Below, one piece after another: positions 26,554 to 34,813 of a stretch of 37,431 bases of DNA. Position 1 is the first letter of the stretch. The number at the start of each line of letters is the position of its first letter. Origin of the DNA: Acidobacteriota bacterium (GTDB lineage: Bacteria; Acidobacteriota; Terriglobia; Acidiferrales; UBA7541). The notes below the pieces were generated by a model that was not told where the DNA came from, did no database searches, and saw only the letters and a program-made list of their open reading frames with translations. The stretch covers positions 1-37,431 of the forward strand of contig QHYJ01000069.1 of NCBI GenBank assembly GCA_003223255.1. Reading direction: 5' to 3'. Position numbers and translations under genes: made by a program.

Positions 26554-27741
26554 TTATCGCCGTGCGGCAACTTCTGCTGCCAGCGCATTCAGCCCTGCGG
26601 CCTTGCGCAGCGCATCCGCGCGGTCCGTACGTTCCCAGGTGAAGCCGGGCCCGCTGCGCCCAAAGTGCCCATACGCCGCCGTGGCCTTGTAAATCGGCCG
26701 CCGCAAGTCCAACGCCGCGATGATGCCTTTCGGCGTCAGCTTGAAGTTTTCCCGGACCAACTCCGTGATCTTCTCTTCCGGAATCGTCGCGGTCCCAAAT
26801 GTTTCGGCCATCACCGATACCGGCTCGGCCACGCCGATGGCGTACGCCAACTGCACTTCCGCTTTGCTAGCCAGCCCCGCCGCCACAATGTTCTTCGCGA
26901 TGTACCGCGCCATGTAACACGCCGAGCGGTCCACCTTCGAGGGATCCTTGCCCGAAAACGCCCCCCCGCCGTGCCGGCTGTACCCGCCGTAGGTGTCCAC
27001 AATAATCTTGCGCCCGGTCAATCCCGCGTCGCCCATGGGCCCGCCAATCACAAAGCGTCCCGTTGGGTTGATGTGATATTTGGTATTCGCATCGAGCATT
27101 CTTGCGGGAATGATCGGCCGGATGACGTGCCCCATCACCGCGGCGTGCAACTCATGGTTCGTCACTTTCTCGCTGTGCTGCGTCGAAACGACCACGCAGT
27201 CCAGGCGCGCCGGGCGGCCGTTGCGGTATTCCACCGTGACTTGTGATTTTCCATCAGGCCGGAGGAAATCAACGATCTTGGCCTTGCGAACTTCCGAGAG
27301 GCGTTGCGTCAAGCGGTGGGCCAGTTGGATGGGCATGGGCATCAATTCTTCGGTTTCATCGCAAGCGAACCCGAACATCAATCCCTGGTCGCCTGCGCCG
27401 CCGGTGTCCACGCCCATGGCGATGTCCGGCGACTGCCGCTTTACCGTGCACATGATGGCGCACGTATCGCAATCGAATCCATACTTGGCGCGGTCGTAGC
27501 CCACGCCGCGAACCGTTTCGCGCACGAGTTCGTCGTAATTCACGTGCGCGGTCGTGGTGATCTCTCCCGCCACCACCGCGAGTCCCGTGGTGACCAGCGT
27601 CTCGCACGCCACGCGCCCGTGCGGGTCCTGCCGCATCACTTCATCGAGCACCGCGTCGGAAATCTGATCCGCGATTTTGTCCGGATGGCCTTCCGTGACT
27701 GACTCCGAGGTAAACAAAAAATTCCGTAAGGCTTCGCTCAA
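26554..27741 (-). CDS. metK: S-adenosylmethionine synthetase
   Basis: A 395-residue enzyme making SAM from methionine and ATP. It has the N-terminal signature [17 protein letters not shown], the central [16 protein letters not shown], and the C-terminal [17 protein letters not shown] with the catalytic Lys and Asp. The length is typical. It starts at TTG 27741 with a good GGAG seven bases upstream. It is the first gene of the metK-ahcY-tldD-tldE-gltB run. The 5' region (27742-27930) shows no recognisable SAM riboswitch. Confidence 0.97.
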   Translation of the reverse strand: MSEALRNFLFTSESVTEGHPDKIADQISDAVLDEVMRQDPHGRVACETLVTTGLAVVAGEITTTAHVNYDELVRETVRGVGYDRAKYGFDCDTCAIMCTVKRQSPDIAMGVDTGGAGDQGLMFGFACDETEELMPMPIQLAHRLTQRLSEVRKAKIVDFLRPDGKSQVTVEYRNGRPARLDCVVVSTQHSEKVTNHELHAAVMGHVIRPIIPARMLDANTKYHINPTGRFVIGGPMGDAGLTGRKIIVDTYGGYSRHGGGAFSGKDPSKVDRSACYMARYIAKNIVAAGLASKAEVQLAYAIGVAEPVSVMAETFGTATIPEEKITELVRENFKLTPKGIIAALDLRRPIYKATAAYGHFGRSGPGFTWERTDRADALRKAAGLNALAAEVAARR

Positions 27742-28262
27742 AACTGTCTCCTTTTCCTTGCTTCTAACTTGTTCTCGTCTCCCGCTGGTTCCAACAAAGA
27801 CAGCTCCGTGGCTGCCTGCGGCGCTAGCAAATGCCCGCCGTCGTCGCGGACATCTGTTGTGATGCTAACAGTCGCCATGACGCGCTCATTGGACCAGCTT
27901 TAGTTTGGAACCGCACGTGTTGATTTGCGGAGCGCCATGCTCCGCGCAGTAAAGTATCGGGACGTACACACTTCGAGTCGAATTGGTCCTGCACTCAACC
28001 CTTCCAAATTATCACTGGCCCGCGCGCCGCGTCAACGCGTTGAATCGGTTGAATCGAAATGCCTTAAACGCTGGTTGAACGGTCATTTTTGCGCCTCGAA
28101 CGGCTTCTTCCCGGAATCGCCCAGCCAGGGATTGGAGAATCCGTTGTTTACGTCCGGCTTCTTCTCTGTGACTCTCGGTGATCTCTCGGTCAAATCTTTT
28201 CCGATTCGTCCTCCCCCCGCCTGCCTTTTCCTATCTCAATCCAAGCACATCGCTCAGAATGA
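27742..28262. other. Gene-poor stretch upstream of metK
   Basis: About 520 bases without a convincing gene. It holds the metK leader, a palindrome at 27927-27945 (GCGGAGC-GCCAT-GCTCCGC), and then low-information sequence up to the remains of a permease gene. A short plus-strand reading frame exists through 27925-28650, but its protein is dominated by Pro/Ser/Phe and is out of frame with the recognisable permease remnant, so it is not called. Confidence 0.6.
27927..27945. repeat. Short palindrome with CATGC centre
   Basis: 7-bp arms GCGGAGC and GCTCCGC surround GCCAT. It resembles, in size and GC-rich stem with an ATGCT centre, the palindromes inserted in dnaE2 at 12267 and 13568. Confidence 0.45.
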
Positions 28263-28852
28263 AATCGTGAACCCACCTACCTCCGAATCCTTCCTGCCGC
28301 AGGAACGTGGCCAGTTGCGCACGACGGCGTCGTTTTCCTTCGCACCTCGGCCGATCCCGGCACGCTGGCCGAAGCCGTCCGCGCCGAAGTCCAGCACGTG
28401 GATTCCACCATTCCAGCTTTTGGCGTTCGGACCATGGACTTCATTCTTTCCGCGTTCCTCGCCGAACGCCGCTTTTCCCTCGAACTCGTCGGCATCTTTG
28501 TTGCCGCGGCTCTTCTCCTTGCTTCGATCGGGATTTACGGCGTCATGGCCTACACGTTCAGCCGGCGAACCAACGAAATCGGCGTTCGCATGGCCATGGG
28601 CGCAAAGGGCACCGACATTTTTAAGATGGCCCTCACGGAAGGGATGGTGACGATTGCCTTTGGCGTTTTCGCCGGCTTGCTTGGCTCGCTGGCCTTGACG
28701 CGCTTTCCGCAATCCATGCTTTTCTCTGTCCAAGCTACAGATCCTGTCACCTTCGGCGCGATCGCCACACTGCTGTTACGATGCTGGCGTGCCTGCTGCC
28801 CGCGCATCGCGCGACGCGCGTGGATCCGTTGATTGCGTTGCGGCACGAGTGA
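28263..28852 (+). pseudogene. MacB-type ABC permease remnant (C-terminal fragment)
   Basis: The frame from about 28323 encodes DGVVFLRTSADPGTLAEAV and IPAFGVRTMDFILSAFLAER. Then follow the FtsX-domain helices ELVGIFVAAALLLASIGIYG, the signature EIGVRMAMGAKGTDIFKMAL and a last transmembrane stretch. This is the C-terminal quarter of the acidobacterial MacB-like permeases, which are about 800 residues long; no N-terminal part is visible upstream, where a stop at 28260 closes the frame. A second lesion lies near 28780: the normal ending MLACLLPAHRATRVDPLIAL is in another frame, up to 28852. The gene is therefore truncated and frameshifted. It probably once exported a peptide or antibiotic. Confidence 0.8.
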
Positions 28853-28923
28853 CAAGGTGTCCTAAAGGCACGCGACGGATTTTTCGCCGTTGACATAGGC
28901 CAAACGCGGAGAAACGAGGCGGA

Positions 28924-29130
28924 ATGAAGCTTGATCATCCCCTTATCCCACTCGGCGGGCGTTTGATGATCACTTACATCTTTGCCACCAGCGGCATCGG
29001 GAAGGTGTTTTCCTGGTCCGGCGACGTGCAATACATGAGCACCAGGCACTTGCCGCTGATTCCCGTGCTTCTTGCCATCGCGATGGTTATTGAGTTGGCC
29101 GGTTCGATCTGCCTCATTACCGATCTCTGA
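28924..29130 (+). pseudogene. DoxX-family membrane protein, truncated
   Basis: 68 residues matching the first half of DoxX proteins (usually 130-150): GGRLMITYIFATSGIGKVFSW, then YMSTRHLPLIPVLLAIAMVIEL. Two membrane helices are present and the last two are missing. The sequence ends LITDL at a TGA, eight bases before the prfB stop codon on the other strand. DoxX proteins are associated with thiosulfate or quinol oxidation and redox stress, but this fragment is unlikely to work. Start ATG 28924 has GAGGCGGA just before it. Confidence 0.6.
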
Positions 29131-29137
29131 ACGCGTG

Positions 29138-30296
29138 CTACTCCGGCTCGCCGTTGTCTTCGGGGTGGACGTCCACCCAGCCTTTGGTTTTCTTGGCCAT
29201 CAGGTAGGAGCGAATGAAGGGATCTAGATCGCCGTCGAGGACGCGGTTGACGTCACCGACTTCAACCTTTGTGCGGTGATCTTTGATCATCTGGTAGGGC
29301 TGCATCACGTAAGAGCGAATCTGGCTGCCAAACGAAATATCCATTTTGGTTTCGTCGAGCTTGTCGGTTTCCGCCTGGCGCTTTTGCAGTTCCATGTCAT
29401 AGAGGCGCGAGCGCAACATCTTCATCGCCAGCTCGCGATTCTTGTGCTGGCTGCGTTCCGCTTGGCACCCGACCACGATGCCGCTGGCGATGTGCGTTAT
29501 GCGCACCGCCGTCTCGACTTTATTGACGTTTTGCCCGCCTTTGCCACCGGAACGGAACGTGTCGACCTTCAAGTCTTCCGGCCGAATGTTGATTTCGATT
29601 TTGTCTTCGATTTCGGGAATCACAAACACGGATGCGAACGACGTATGGCGGCGCGCCGCTTGATCGAAAGGAGAAATCCGCACAAGCCGGTGCACTCCGG
29701 TTTCGCCCGCAAGCAAACCGTAAGCGTTTTCACCGGCGAACTGCACGGTGGCATTTTTGATGCCCGCTTCTTCTCCGGGCATCTCGTCCAGCACGGAAGC
29801 GCTCATTCCTTTGCGTTCCGCCCAGCGCAAATACATGCGCAGCAGCATCGACGCCCAATCCTGTGACTCCGTGCCGCCCGCGCCGGGCTTGATCGTCATG
29901 ATGGCGTTGAGATGATCGCTCTCTCCAGAGAGCAGCGTTTGCGTTTCCAGTTCCGCGACATAAGTTTCTGCCGTGCTCAGCTCTTTTTCGAGGTCCTTCA
30001 GCAGATCGTCGCGTTGCGATGCGTTGGTTTCTTCCCGGGCCAGATGGATGTACGTCTCGAGGTCACCGGTGACGGCGGCGAGCTTTTCGTCGGCGGCAAT
30101 TTGCCCTTCGCCGCGCTTGCGTTCCCGCAGCACTTCCTGCGCGGCTTCCTGATTGCTCCAGAAATTGGGATCGCCGATGCGGGCTTCCAGCGTCTTCAGG
30201 CGTTCGCGATTGCTGGGCGCGTCAAAGGTAGCTCCGCACAAGCGTGATGCGCTGCTTTAGTCCTTCATAGCGATGTTGTAGGTCTTCGAGGATCAT
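29138..30296 (-). CDS. prfB: Peptide chain release factor 2 (programmed +1 frameshift)
   Basis: Class I release factor reading UAA and UGA stops. Translation starts at ATG 30296 (MILEDLQHRYEGLKQR...), runs 24 codons to an in-frame TGA at 30222-30224, and continues in the +1 frame to 29138. The joined product is about 385 residues, somewhat over the usual 365. Key motifs are the UGA-recognition tripeptide SPF (RISPFDQAARRHTSF) and the catalytic GGQ loop (FRSGGKGGQNVNKVET). The second frame alone could also start internally, but the short first frame is preserved and matches RF2 N-termini, supporting genuine recoding. It lies 48 bases after lnt on the same strand, and converges with the DoxX fragment. 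Confidence 0.96.
30221..30236 (-). promoter_or_regulatory. prfB programmed frameshift site
   Basis: On the minus strand: CGGAG-CTAC-CTTTGAC. This has the slippery CTT, the TGA stop followed by C, and an upstream Shine-Dalgarno-like GGAG, as in the E. coli prfB autoregulatory site. RF2 shortage favours the shift and so RF2 production. Confidence 0.93.
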
Positions 30297-30344
30297 TCGT
30301 TTCTTTCCGGGTGATTTCCCTTGTTTCCCGACGTCCTTACTTCT

Positions 30345-31937
30345 TTACTGGCCTGCTTTCCACGACGTCATTAAAAGAATAGCCGAAACTAGGACGCACA
30401 TCCAAGCGAACCAGTTCCCAAACCGCGTGTAAATCGTCTCATCGGTTCGAAAATCATAGGGCAAGTCGGTTTCTGCGCGCACATCGGGCGGAAGTGGCTC
30501 GATGATGCGGCCGTAAGGATCTATGGACACGGTGTAGCCGCTGTTGGTCGACCGCACGATCCAGCGGCGATTCTCGACGGCGCGCACGCGCACCATCTGC
30601 AGATGCTGCTCAGCAGCAGCCGAGCGCCCGAACCAGCCGTCATTCGAAATATTGACCAGCAGGTGTGCGCCATTCGCCGCGAAGCGCCGCACCTCGCCGG
30701 GATAAATCGCCTCGTAGCAGATGAACACGCCAAACGTGTTGCCGTTGAGGAGGCGTCCGACCGCGTATCTGTTTCCTTTGTGAAAGCCTCCCACTTCTTC
30801 CGACACGCTGGTCACTACCTTGTGGATCAAGGGGAACGGTTCATATTCGCCGAAGGGTACGAGATGGACTTTGTCATAGACAAACACGCGCTGTCCCTGC
30901 GCGTCTACAAGGATCGCGCTGTTGTAAGGCACCCGTCGCCCTGGGGGAACTCTGTCTGCGGGATCCACGGGAGTTTTCCATTCGATGGCGCCGGCAAGAA
31001 AAGGATGGCCGAAGCGCGTCGCCAGATTCGACGCCAGTTTTGCGAATTGCGAGTCTTCAAAAGAAAACGGCGCGGGGGCTTCGGGCCAAACCAACAGATC
31101 CGATTTCTCTGCGCTCGGGGCGAGGCTCATTTTCACAATTTCATCGAGCTGACTCGCATTCTGTGCAAACCAGTCCGAAGGATACTCCCGCACCTCCGGG
31201 AAATTGAGCTGCACCGCGCGCGCAAAATGTTGCGCTTCCGCGTGGGGCACGAGTTGCGGTCCCACCCACATCGCTATCAAGAGAGTTGCAGCCGCAACTG
31301 CAGCAACCCCCATGCGCCGCTGCAGCGCCATTTTTTTCGACGCTACCACCCACGCCAACACCGCATTGAATCCCGCAGCGAGAAAAGACAATCCGTAAAT
31401 TCCCGTTACAGTGGCGATTTGCAGCAAGCCGAGATTCGCAGAGGCCGGATATCCCAACAAATTCCAAGGAAAGCTGATTTCCGGCAGATGGGCGCGGATG
31501 AATTCGAATGTGACCCAAGCGAACGGTGCGGCGAGGCACGCCAGCTCGATGCTCCGGCGCGAGATGCGGTGAACCGTCAGGGTGAAACCTCCGATGAGCA
31601 AGCCCCACACCGCGGCGATTAACAGCAAAATGCCCCAGCCGCCCGCCACAGACAAACCTCCGTGGACACTCAATACCGCCGCGATCCACCCCACGGAGGT
31701 CAGCACGAACAACAGTGCGTGCACCAATCCGCACCCAAACGCAACCCGGCTCGTCGCGCCAATCAATGTCAGCAGCAACACACCCACACAAATCCACGAG
31801 TAAATGCTGAGGTACAGCCCGGTAAAAGAAAGGGAAAGCGTAGCGCCGGACATCGCAGCGACTGTCAGACGCAGCCAGTTTGGGATTTTCGCCCCGGTTG
31901 CGGAAGCAACCGGGGTGAGCCCGCCATCAACAGGCAT
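30345..31937 (-). CDS. lnt: Apolipoprotein N-acyltransferase
   Basis: A 530-residue inner-membrane enzyme that adds the third acyl chain to bacterial lipoproteins. The N-terminal half (about 20-225) has several membrane helices, then comes a nitrilase domain with the Glu-Lys-Cys triad: WPEAPAPF (E286), YDKVHLVPFGEYEP (K356) and FICYEAIYP (C408). A final membrane helix ends the protein. ATG 31937 overlaps the stop codon of the upstream SPOR gene (TGATG), so translation is coupled. Residues 4-15 are encoded by a strong palindrome (31892-31915), suggesting that an inserted element extended the N-terminus. The gene sits between the SPOR/slipin/NfeD genes and prfB. Confidence 0.95.
   Translation of the reverse strand: MPVDGGLTPVASATGAKIPNWLRLTVAAMSGATLSLSFTGLYLSIYSWICVGVLLLTLIGATSRVAFGCGLVHALLFVLTSVGWIAAVLSVHGGLSVAGGWGILLLIAAVWGLLIGGFTLTVHRISRRSIELACLAAPFAWVTFEFIRAHLPEISFPWNLLGYPASANLGLLQIATVTGIYGLSFLAAGFNAVLAWVVASKKMALQRRMGVAAVAAATLLIAMWVGPQLVPHAEAQHFARAVQLNFPEVREYPSDWFAQNASQLDEIVKMSLAPSAEKSDLLVWPEAPAPFSFEDSQFAKLASNLATRFGHPFLAGAIEWKTPVDPADRVPPGRRVPYNSAILVDAQGQRVFVYDKVHLVPFGEYEPFPLIHKVVTSVSEEVGGFHKGNRYAVGRLLNGNTFGVFICYEAIYPGEVRRFAANGAHLLVNISNDGWFGRSAAAEQHLQMVRVRAVENRRWIVRSTNSGYTVSIDPYGRIIEPLPPDVRAETDLPYDFRTDETIYTRFGNWFAWMCVLVSAILLMTSWKAGQ
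31892..31915 (-). repeat. Perfect palindrome in the lnt N-terminus
   Basis: CCCCGGTTGC and GCAACCGGGG flank a four-base loop (10-bp arms). It is read in frame as about residues 8-15 of Lnt, before the first membrane helix. Stem sequence differs from the dnaE2 palindromes, so it would be a second family. Confidence 0.65.
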
Positions 31938-32611
31938 CAGTGCTTCACGAAGGCTTTGAAGCCCGCGCCCTCAAGGCCTTTGCGCACAGTGTCGGCAGCC
32001 TTCAGGTCCGCGTAGGGCCCTACTTGTACGCGGTAATACTTGTCGCCGTGCGGCGAAAGCACGTAGGCGGGAAATTTTTTCTTTTGCAATACCCTTGCGA
32101 GGTCGAGGGCGTCGGCTTCTTTGTTCATGGCGGCCACTTGCAAGGAATAACCCGCACTCGGTACGGCAGGTACATTGGGAACTTTTGCATTCTTCGAACT
32201 GCCGCTACTCGCGCTTCGTGGCGGCGGCGATTTGACGAGCACCGGTTGACTCTTCGCTGTCGACGTAGGCTTGGAAGGCGCCGGTTTCAATAGGTCTTCA
32301 TGCTTATTTTTCTCACCTGCGTGGTAAAACTCCCATTCCGAGCTTGCCGGTGCTCCCGTGTCCGCAGGCGTTTCTGCGGGAGCCGTTTTCCCCGGGCCTT
32401 TCGAAACCACTTCCGGCTTTGGAGGATTTCGCAGCTCCGGTTTCCCGCGCAAATCGTCGCCGCTGGCTTGGGCTTCCGACTGATGAAGTCCCATGACGTA
32501 CCCCAGGGTGAAAAACAGCCCTGAAAGCAGGATCACCGCCAGGAACAAGCCAATGACGTGGCGGCCCTCCAGCACGCGCTCCCCGACGCCCCGTTTTCCT
32601 CCATTACTCAT
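31937..32611 (-). CDS. SPOR-domain membrane protein
   Basis: A 224-residue single-span protein. A cytoplasmic N-terminus (1-18) precedes a membrane helix (about 19-42, VIGLFLAVILLSGLFFTLGYVMG). A Pro/Lys/Ser linker follows to about 150. A C-terminal SPOR domain (about 150-224: YSLQVAAMNKEADALDLARVL, AYVLSPHGDKYYRVQVGPYA) completes it. SPOR domains bind denuded peptidoglycan glycans, often at division sites. It starts at ATG 32611, three bases past the slipin stop, and its stop overlaps the lnt ATG, so it is tightly coupled in the operon. Confidence 0.9.
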   Translation of the reverse strand: MSNGGKRGVGERVLEGRHVIGLFLAVILLSGLFFTLGYVMGLHQSEAQASGDDLRGKPELRNPPKPEVVSKGPGKTAPAETPADTGAPASSEWEFYHAGEKNKHEDLLKPAPSKPTSTAKSQPVLVKSPPPRSASSGSSKNAKVPNVPAVPSAGYSLQVAAMNKEADALDLARVLQKKKFPAYVLSPHGDKYYRVQVGPYADLKAADTVRKGLEGAGFKAFVKH

Positions 32612-32614
32612 TTC

Positions 32615-33385
32615 TTATTTTTGGGTTCCTCCCAACGCCTGCACCCATTTGCTAATAATATCGACGGGCAGGGGAAACACAATCGTTGTGTTCTTCTCGA
32701 CACCTATTTCCGTCAGCGTCTGCAGGTAGCGCAATTGAATCGCGGAGGGCTGCGTTGCGAGGATTTTCGCGGCGTCCGCCAGTTTCGCGGAAGCTTCAAA
32801 CTCGCCGTCGGCGTGAATGACCTTGGCGCGGCGCTCGCGCTCGGCTTCCGCCTGCTTGGCGATGGCGCGCTGCATCTGCTCGGGAATGTCGACCTGTTTC
32901 ACTTCCACCTTGGTGACCTTAATGCCCCAGGGCTCGGTGTCTTGGTCCAAAATGACCTGCAGTTTGGCGTTCACTTTTTCGCGCTGCGACAAAATCTCGT
33001 CCAATTCAAATTGCCCGACCACGCTGCGCAACGTGGTCTGCGCGAGTTGCGAGGTCGCGTACTGATAATTCTGCACTTGGGAGAGCGCCAAGTTCGCATC
33101 CACCACACGGAAATAGCACACCGCGTTCACTTTCACCGAAACGTTGTCCCGCGTAATGATGTCCTGCGGCGGAACGTCCAGAGTCTCCAAGCGCAAACTG
33201 ATACGATACAGCGTTTCAATCGGCCACATCACCAGCCGAATGCCCGCTCCTTTGGCTTCGGGCAGCAATCGCCCCAGCCGCAGCACCACTCCCCGCTCCC
33301 ATTCCTTGATGATGTAAATCGAATTCCAGAACCAGATCAGCACGATTCCGACGATGACCGCGATCCCCACGAAGCCGATCTCCAT
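32615..33385 (-). CDS. Slipin (SPFH/stomatin-like protein)
   Basis: 256 residues with an N-terminal membrane anchor (about 4-22), then the SPFH/band-7 domain (about 22-190: IKEWERGVVLRLGRL; VPPQDIITRDNVSVKVNAV; LRSVVGQFELDEILSQREKV). A short coiled coil rich in Ala/Glu/Arg (about 180-215) follows. It organises membrane microdomains as an oligomer. Neighbouring NfeD is its usual partner: NfeD-slipin pairs are common and the ClpP-like part of NfeD cleaves the slipin C-terminus in archaeal models. A very strong AGGAGG precedes ATG 33385. It is in a run TPR-NfeD-slipin-SPOR-Lnt. Confidence 0.93.
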   Translation of the reverse strand: MEIGFVGIAVIVGIVLIWFWNSIYIIKEWERGVVLRLGRLLPEAKGAGIRLVMWPIETLYRISLRLETLDVPPQDIITRDNVSVKVNAVCYFRVVDANLALSQVQNYQYATSQLAQTTLRSVVGQFELDEILSQREKVNAKLQVILDQDTEPWGIKVTKVEVKQVDIPEQMQRAIAKQAEAERERRAKVIHADGEFEASAKLADAAKILATQPSAIQLRYLQTLTEIGVEKNTTIVFPLPVDIISKWVQALGGTQK

Positions 33386-33412
33386 CTTTCTCCTCCTAAG
33401 AACACACTCCTT

Positions 33413-34813
33413 CTACTTCACCGCCGGGCTGGCTACTTGCACCGGCTCGACGTACAGCTTCAATCCTTCGACCTTGGTCACGCGTACAGAACTTCCTTCG
33501 GGCACTGGCTGCGAAGACACGGCGCGCCAAAGCTCGCCGTGCACGCGCACCATTCCTTCTGCGCCCGCTTTCAACTCTGCCGTCACCGTGCCGCTGGATC
33601 CGATCAGCTCTTCCCTTCCCGTCGCCGTTTTCCACTTCCGCGAGCGCAAGACCAGCCGTGTCAGAACAACCGCAAACACAGCGAAGGGCAAGGTTGCTGA
33701 CAAGGCCACACCAAGACTCACTCCGCCTGCCGTCAGCGGTGAGCGAATCAGGAAAAGCGCGCCCAGAAACATGGAAACCACTCCGCCAAACGCCAGCACA
33801 CCGTGGCTCGGCGCTTTCGCTTCCAAAATGAAAAACGCGAGCGCCAGCGCGATCAGGAACAATCCCGCCAGATTCACCGGCAGAAAATGCATGTCGTAGA
33901 GCGCCAAGATCAGACAGATTCCGCCGATCACGCCTGGCGCGATGACTCCAGGATGCGTGAACTCCGTGTACAAGCCGAGCACGCCGAGAATCAGCAGCAC
34001 AAAGAAAATATCCGGCTCGACAATGCGCGACAAAAATTTCTGCCGCGCCGAGAGTTCAAAGGGCGTGCGCACCGGGTTTTTCAGCGCCAGGGTCACTTTG
34101 GTGCCGTCAAATCGTGTGATGGTCCGGCCGTCCAGCTCGTGTATCAGGTCCTCGGTCGAATTCGCGACCAAGTCGATCATCTTGCCGTCCAGCGCTTCCG
34201 TTTCTGTGAAGGCTTTGCCCTCGGTGATGGCTTTTTGCGCTAGTTCCGGGTTGCGTCCGCGCCTTTCGGTGAAACTTCGCAGAAAGGCAGTGGCATCCTG
34301 ATTGATTTTTTTGCGGAATGCTTCGTCGATCTGCATGGGAAACGCGCCACCGATAGCGATGACTGGCGTCGCCGAACCGGTGTGCGTCCCTCTGGCCATC
34401 GCGGCAATGTCCGCTGAAAGGAGAATGTAGAATCCCGCGGAGGCGCCGCGTGCTCCGGTCGGTGAGACGTACACGGCAACGGGCACAGGCGACGCCAAAA
34501 TGTGCTGCACGATGTCTTTCATCGAGTCGCTCAGCCCGCCCGGCGTGTCCATGGTCATCAACACGAGGGACGCGTGCCGCCGCGCCGCATCTTGGAGCCC
34601 TTCGTGGATATACGTTGCCAGGATGGGTTCCACTTCGCCATCGAGTTTCAATTCCAGTACCACAGGACCGCCGGCGGGCTCGTCGGCGCTCGAAGACGGC
34701 ACCAGCAGCACGCTTGCGACGGCAAAGAAGACCCAAGAAAAGGCAGAAACTACACCACCCCAGGTTCGCCCAAAACAAACCGCCTCTCTCCGCGGTCGCA
34801 ACGGCCCTTTCAT
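33413..34813 (-). CDS. nfeD: NfeD-type membrane serine protease (NfeD1b-like)
   Basis: A 466-residue envelope protein. Residues 1-42 look like a signal peptide or anchor. A ClpP-like domain follows (about 50-230), with TMDTPGGLSDSM and the nucleophile elbow ARGASAGF (Ser125), and a Lys pair at K168/K169 as candidate general base. Membrane segments occupy about 275-385, and a C-terminal OB-fold (about 395-460) holds LIGSSGTVTAELKAGAEGMV. Such proteins act with slipins in membrane quality control. ATG 34813 overlaps the TPR gene stop in an ATGA arrangement. Downstream slipin follows by 27 bases. Confidence 0.93.
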   Translation of the reverse strand: MKGPLRPRREAVCFGRTWGGVVSAFSWVFFAVASVLLVPSSSADEPAGGPVVLELKLDGEVEPILATYIHEGLQDAARRHASLVLMTMDTPGGLSDSMKDIVQHILASPVPVAVYVSPTGARGASAGFYILLSADIAAMARGTHTGSATPVIAIGGAFPMQIDEAFRKKINQDATAFLRSFTERRGRNPELAQKAITEGKAFTETEALDGKMIDLVANSTEDLIHELDGRTITRFDGTKVTLALKNPVRTPFELSARQKFLSRIVEPDIFFVLLILGVLGLYTEFTHPGVIAPGVIGGICLILALYDMHFLPVNLAGLFLIALALAFFILEAKAPSHGVLAFGGVVSMFLGALFLIRSPLTAGGVSLGVALSATLPFAVFAVVLTRLVLRSRKWKTATGREELIGSSGTVTAELKAGAEGMVRVHGELWRAVSSQPVPEGSSVRVTKVEGLKLYVEPVQVASPAVK

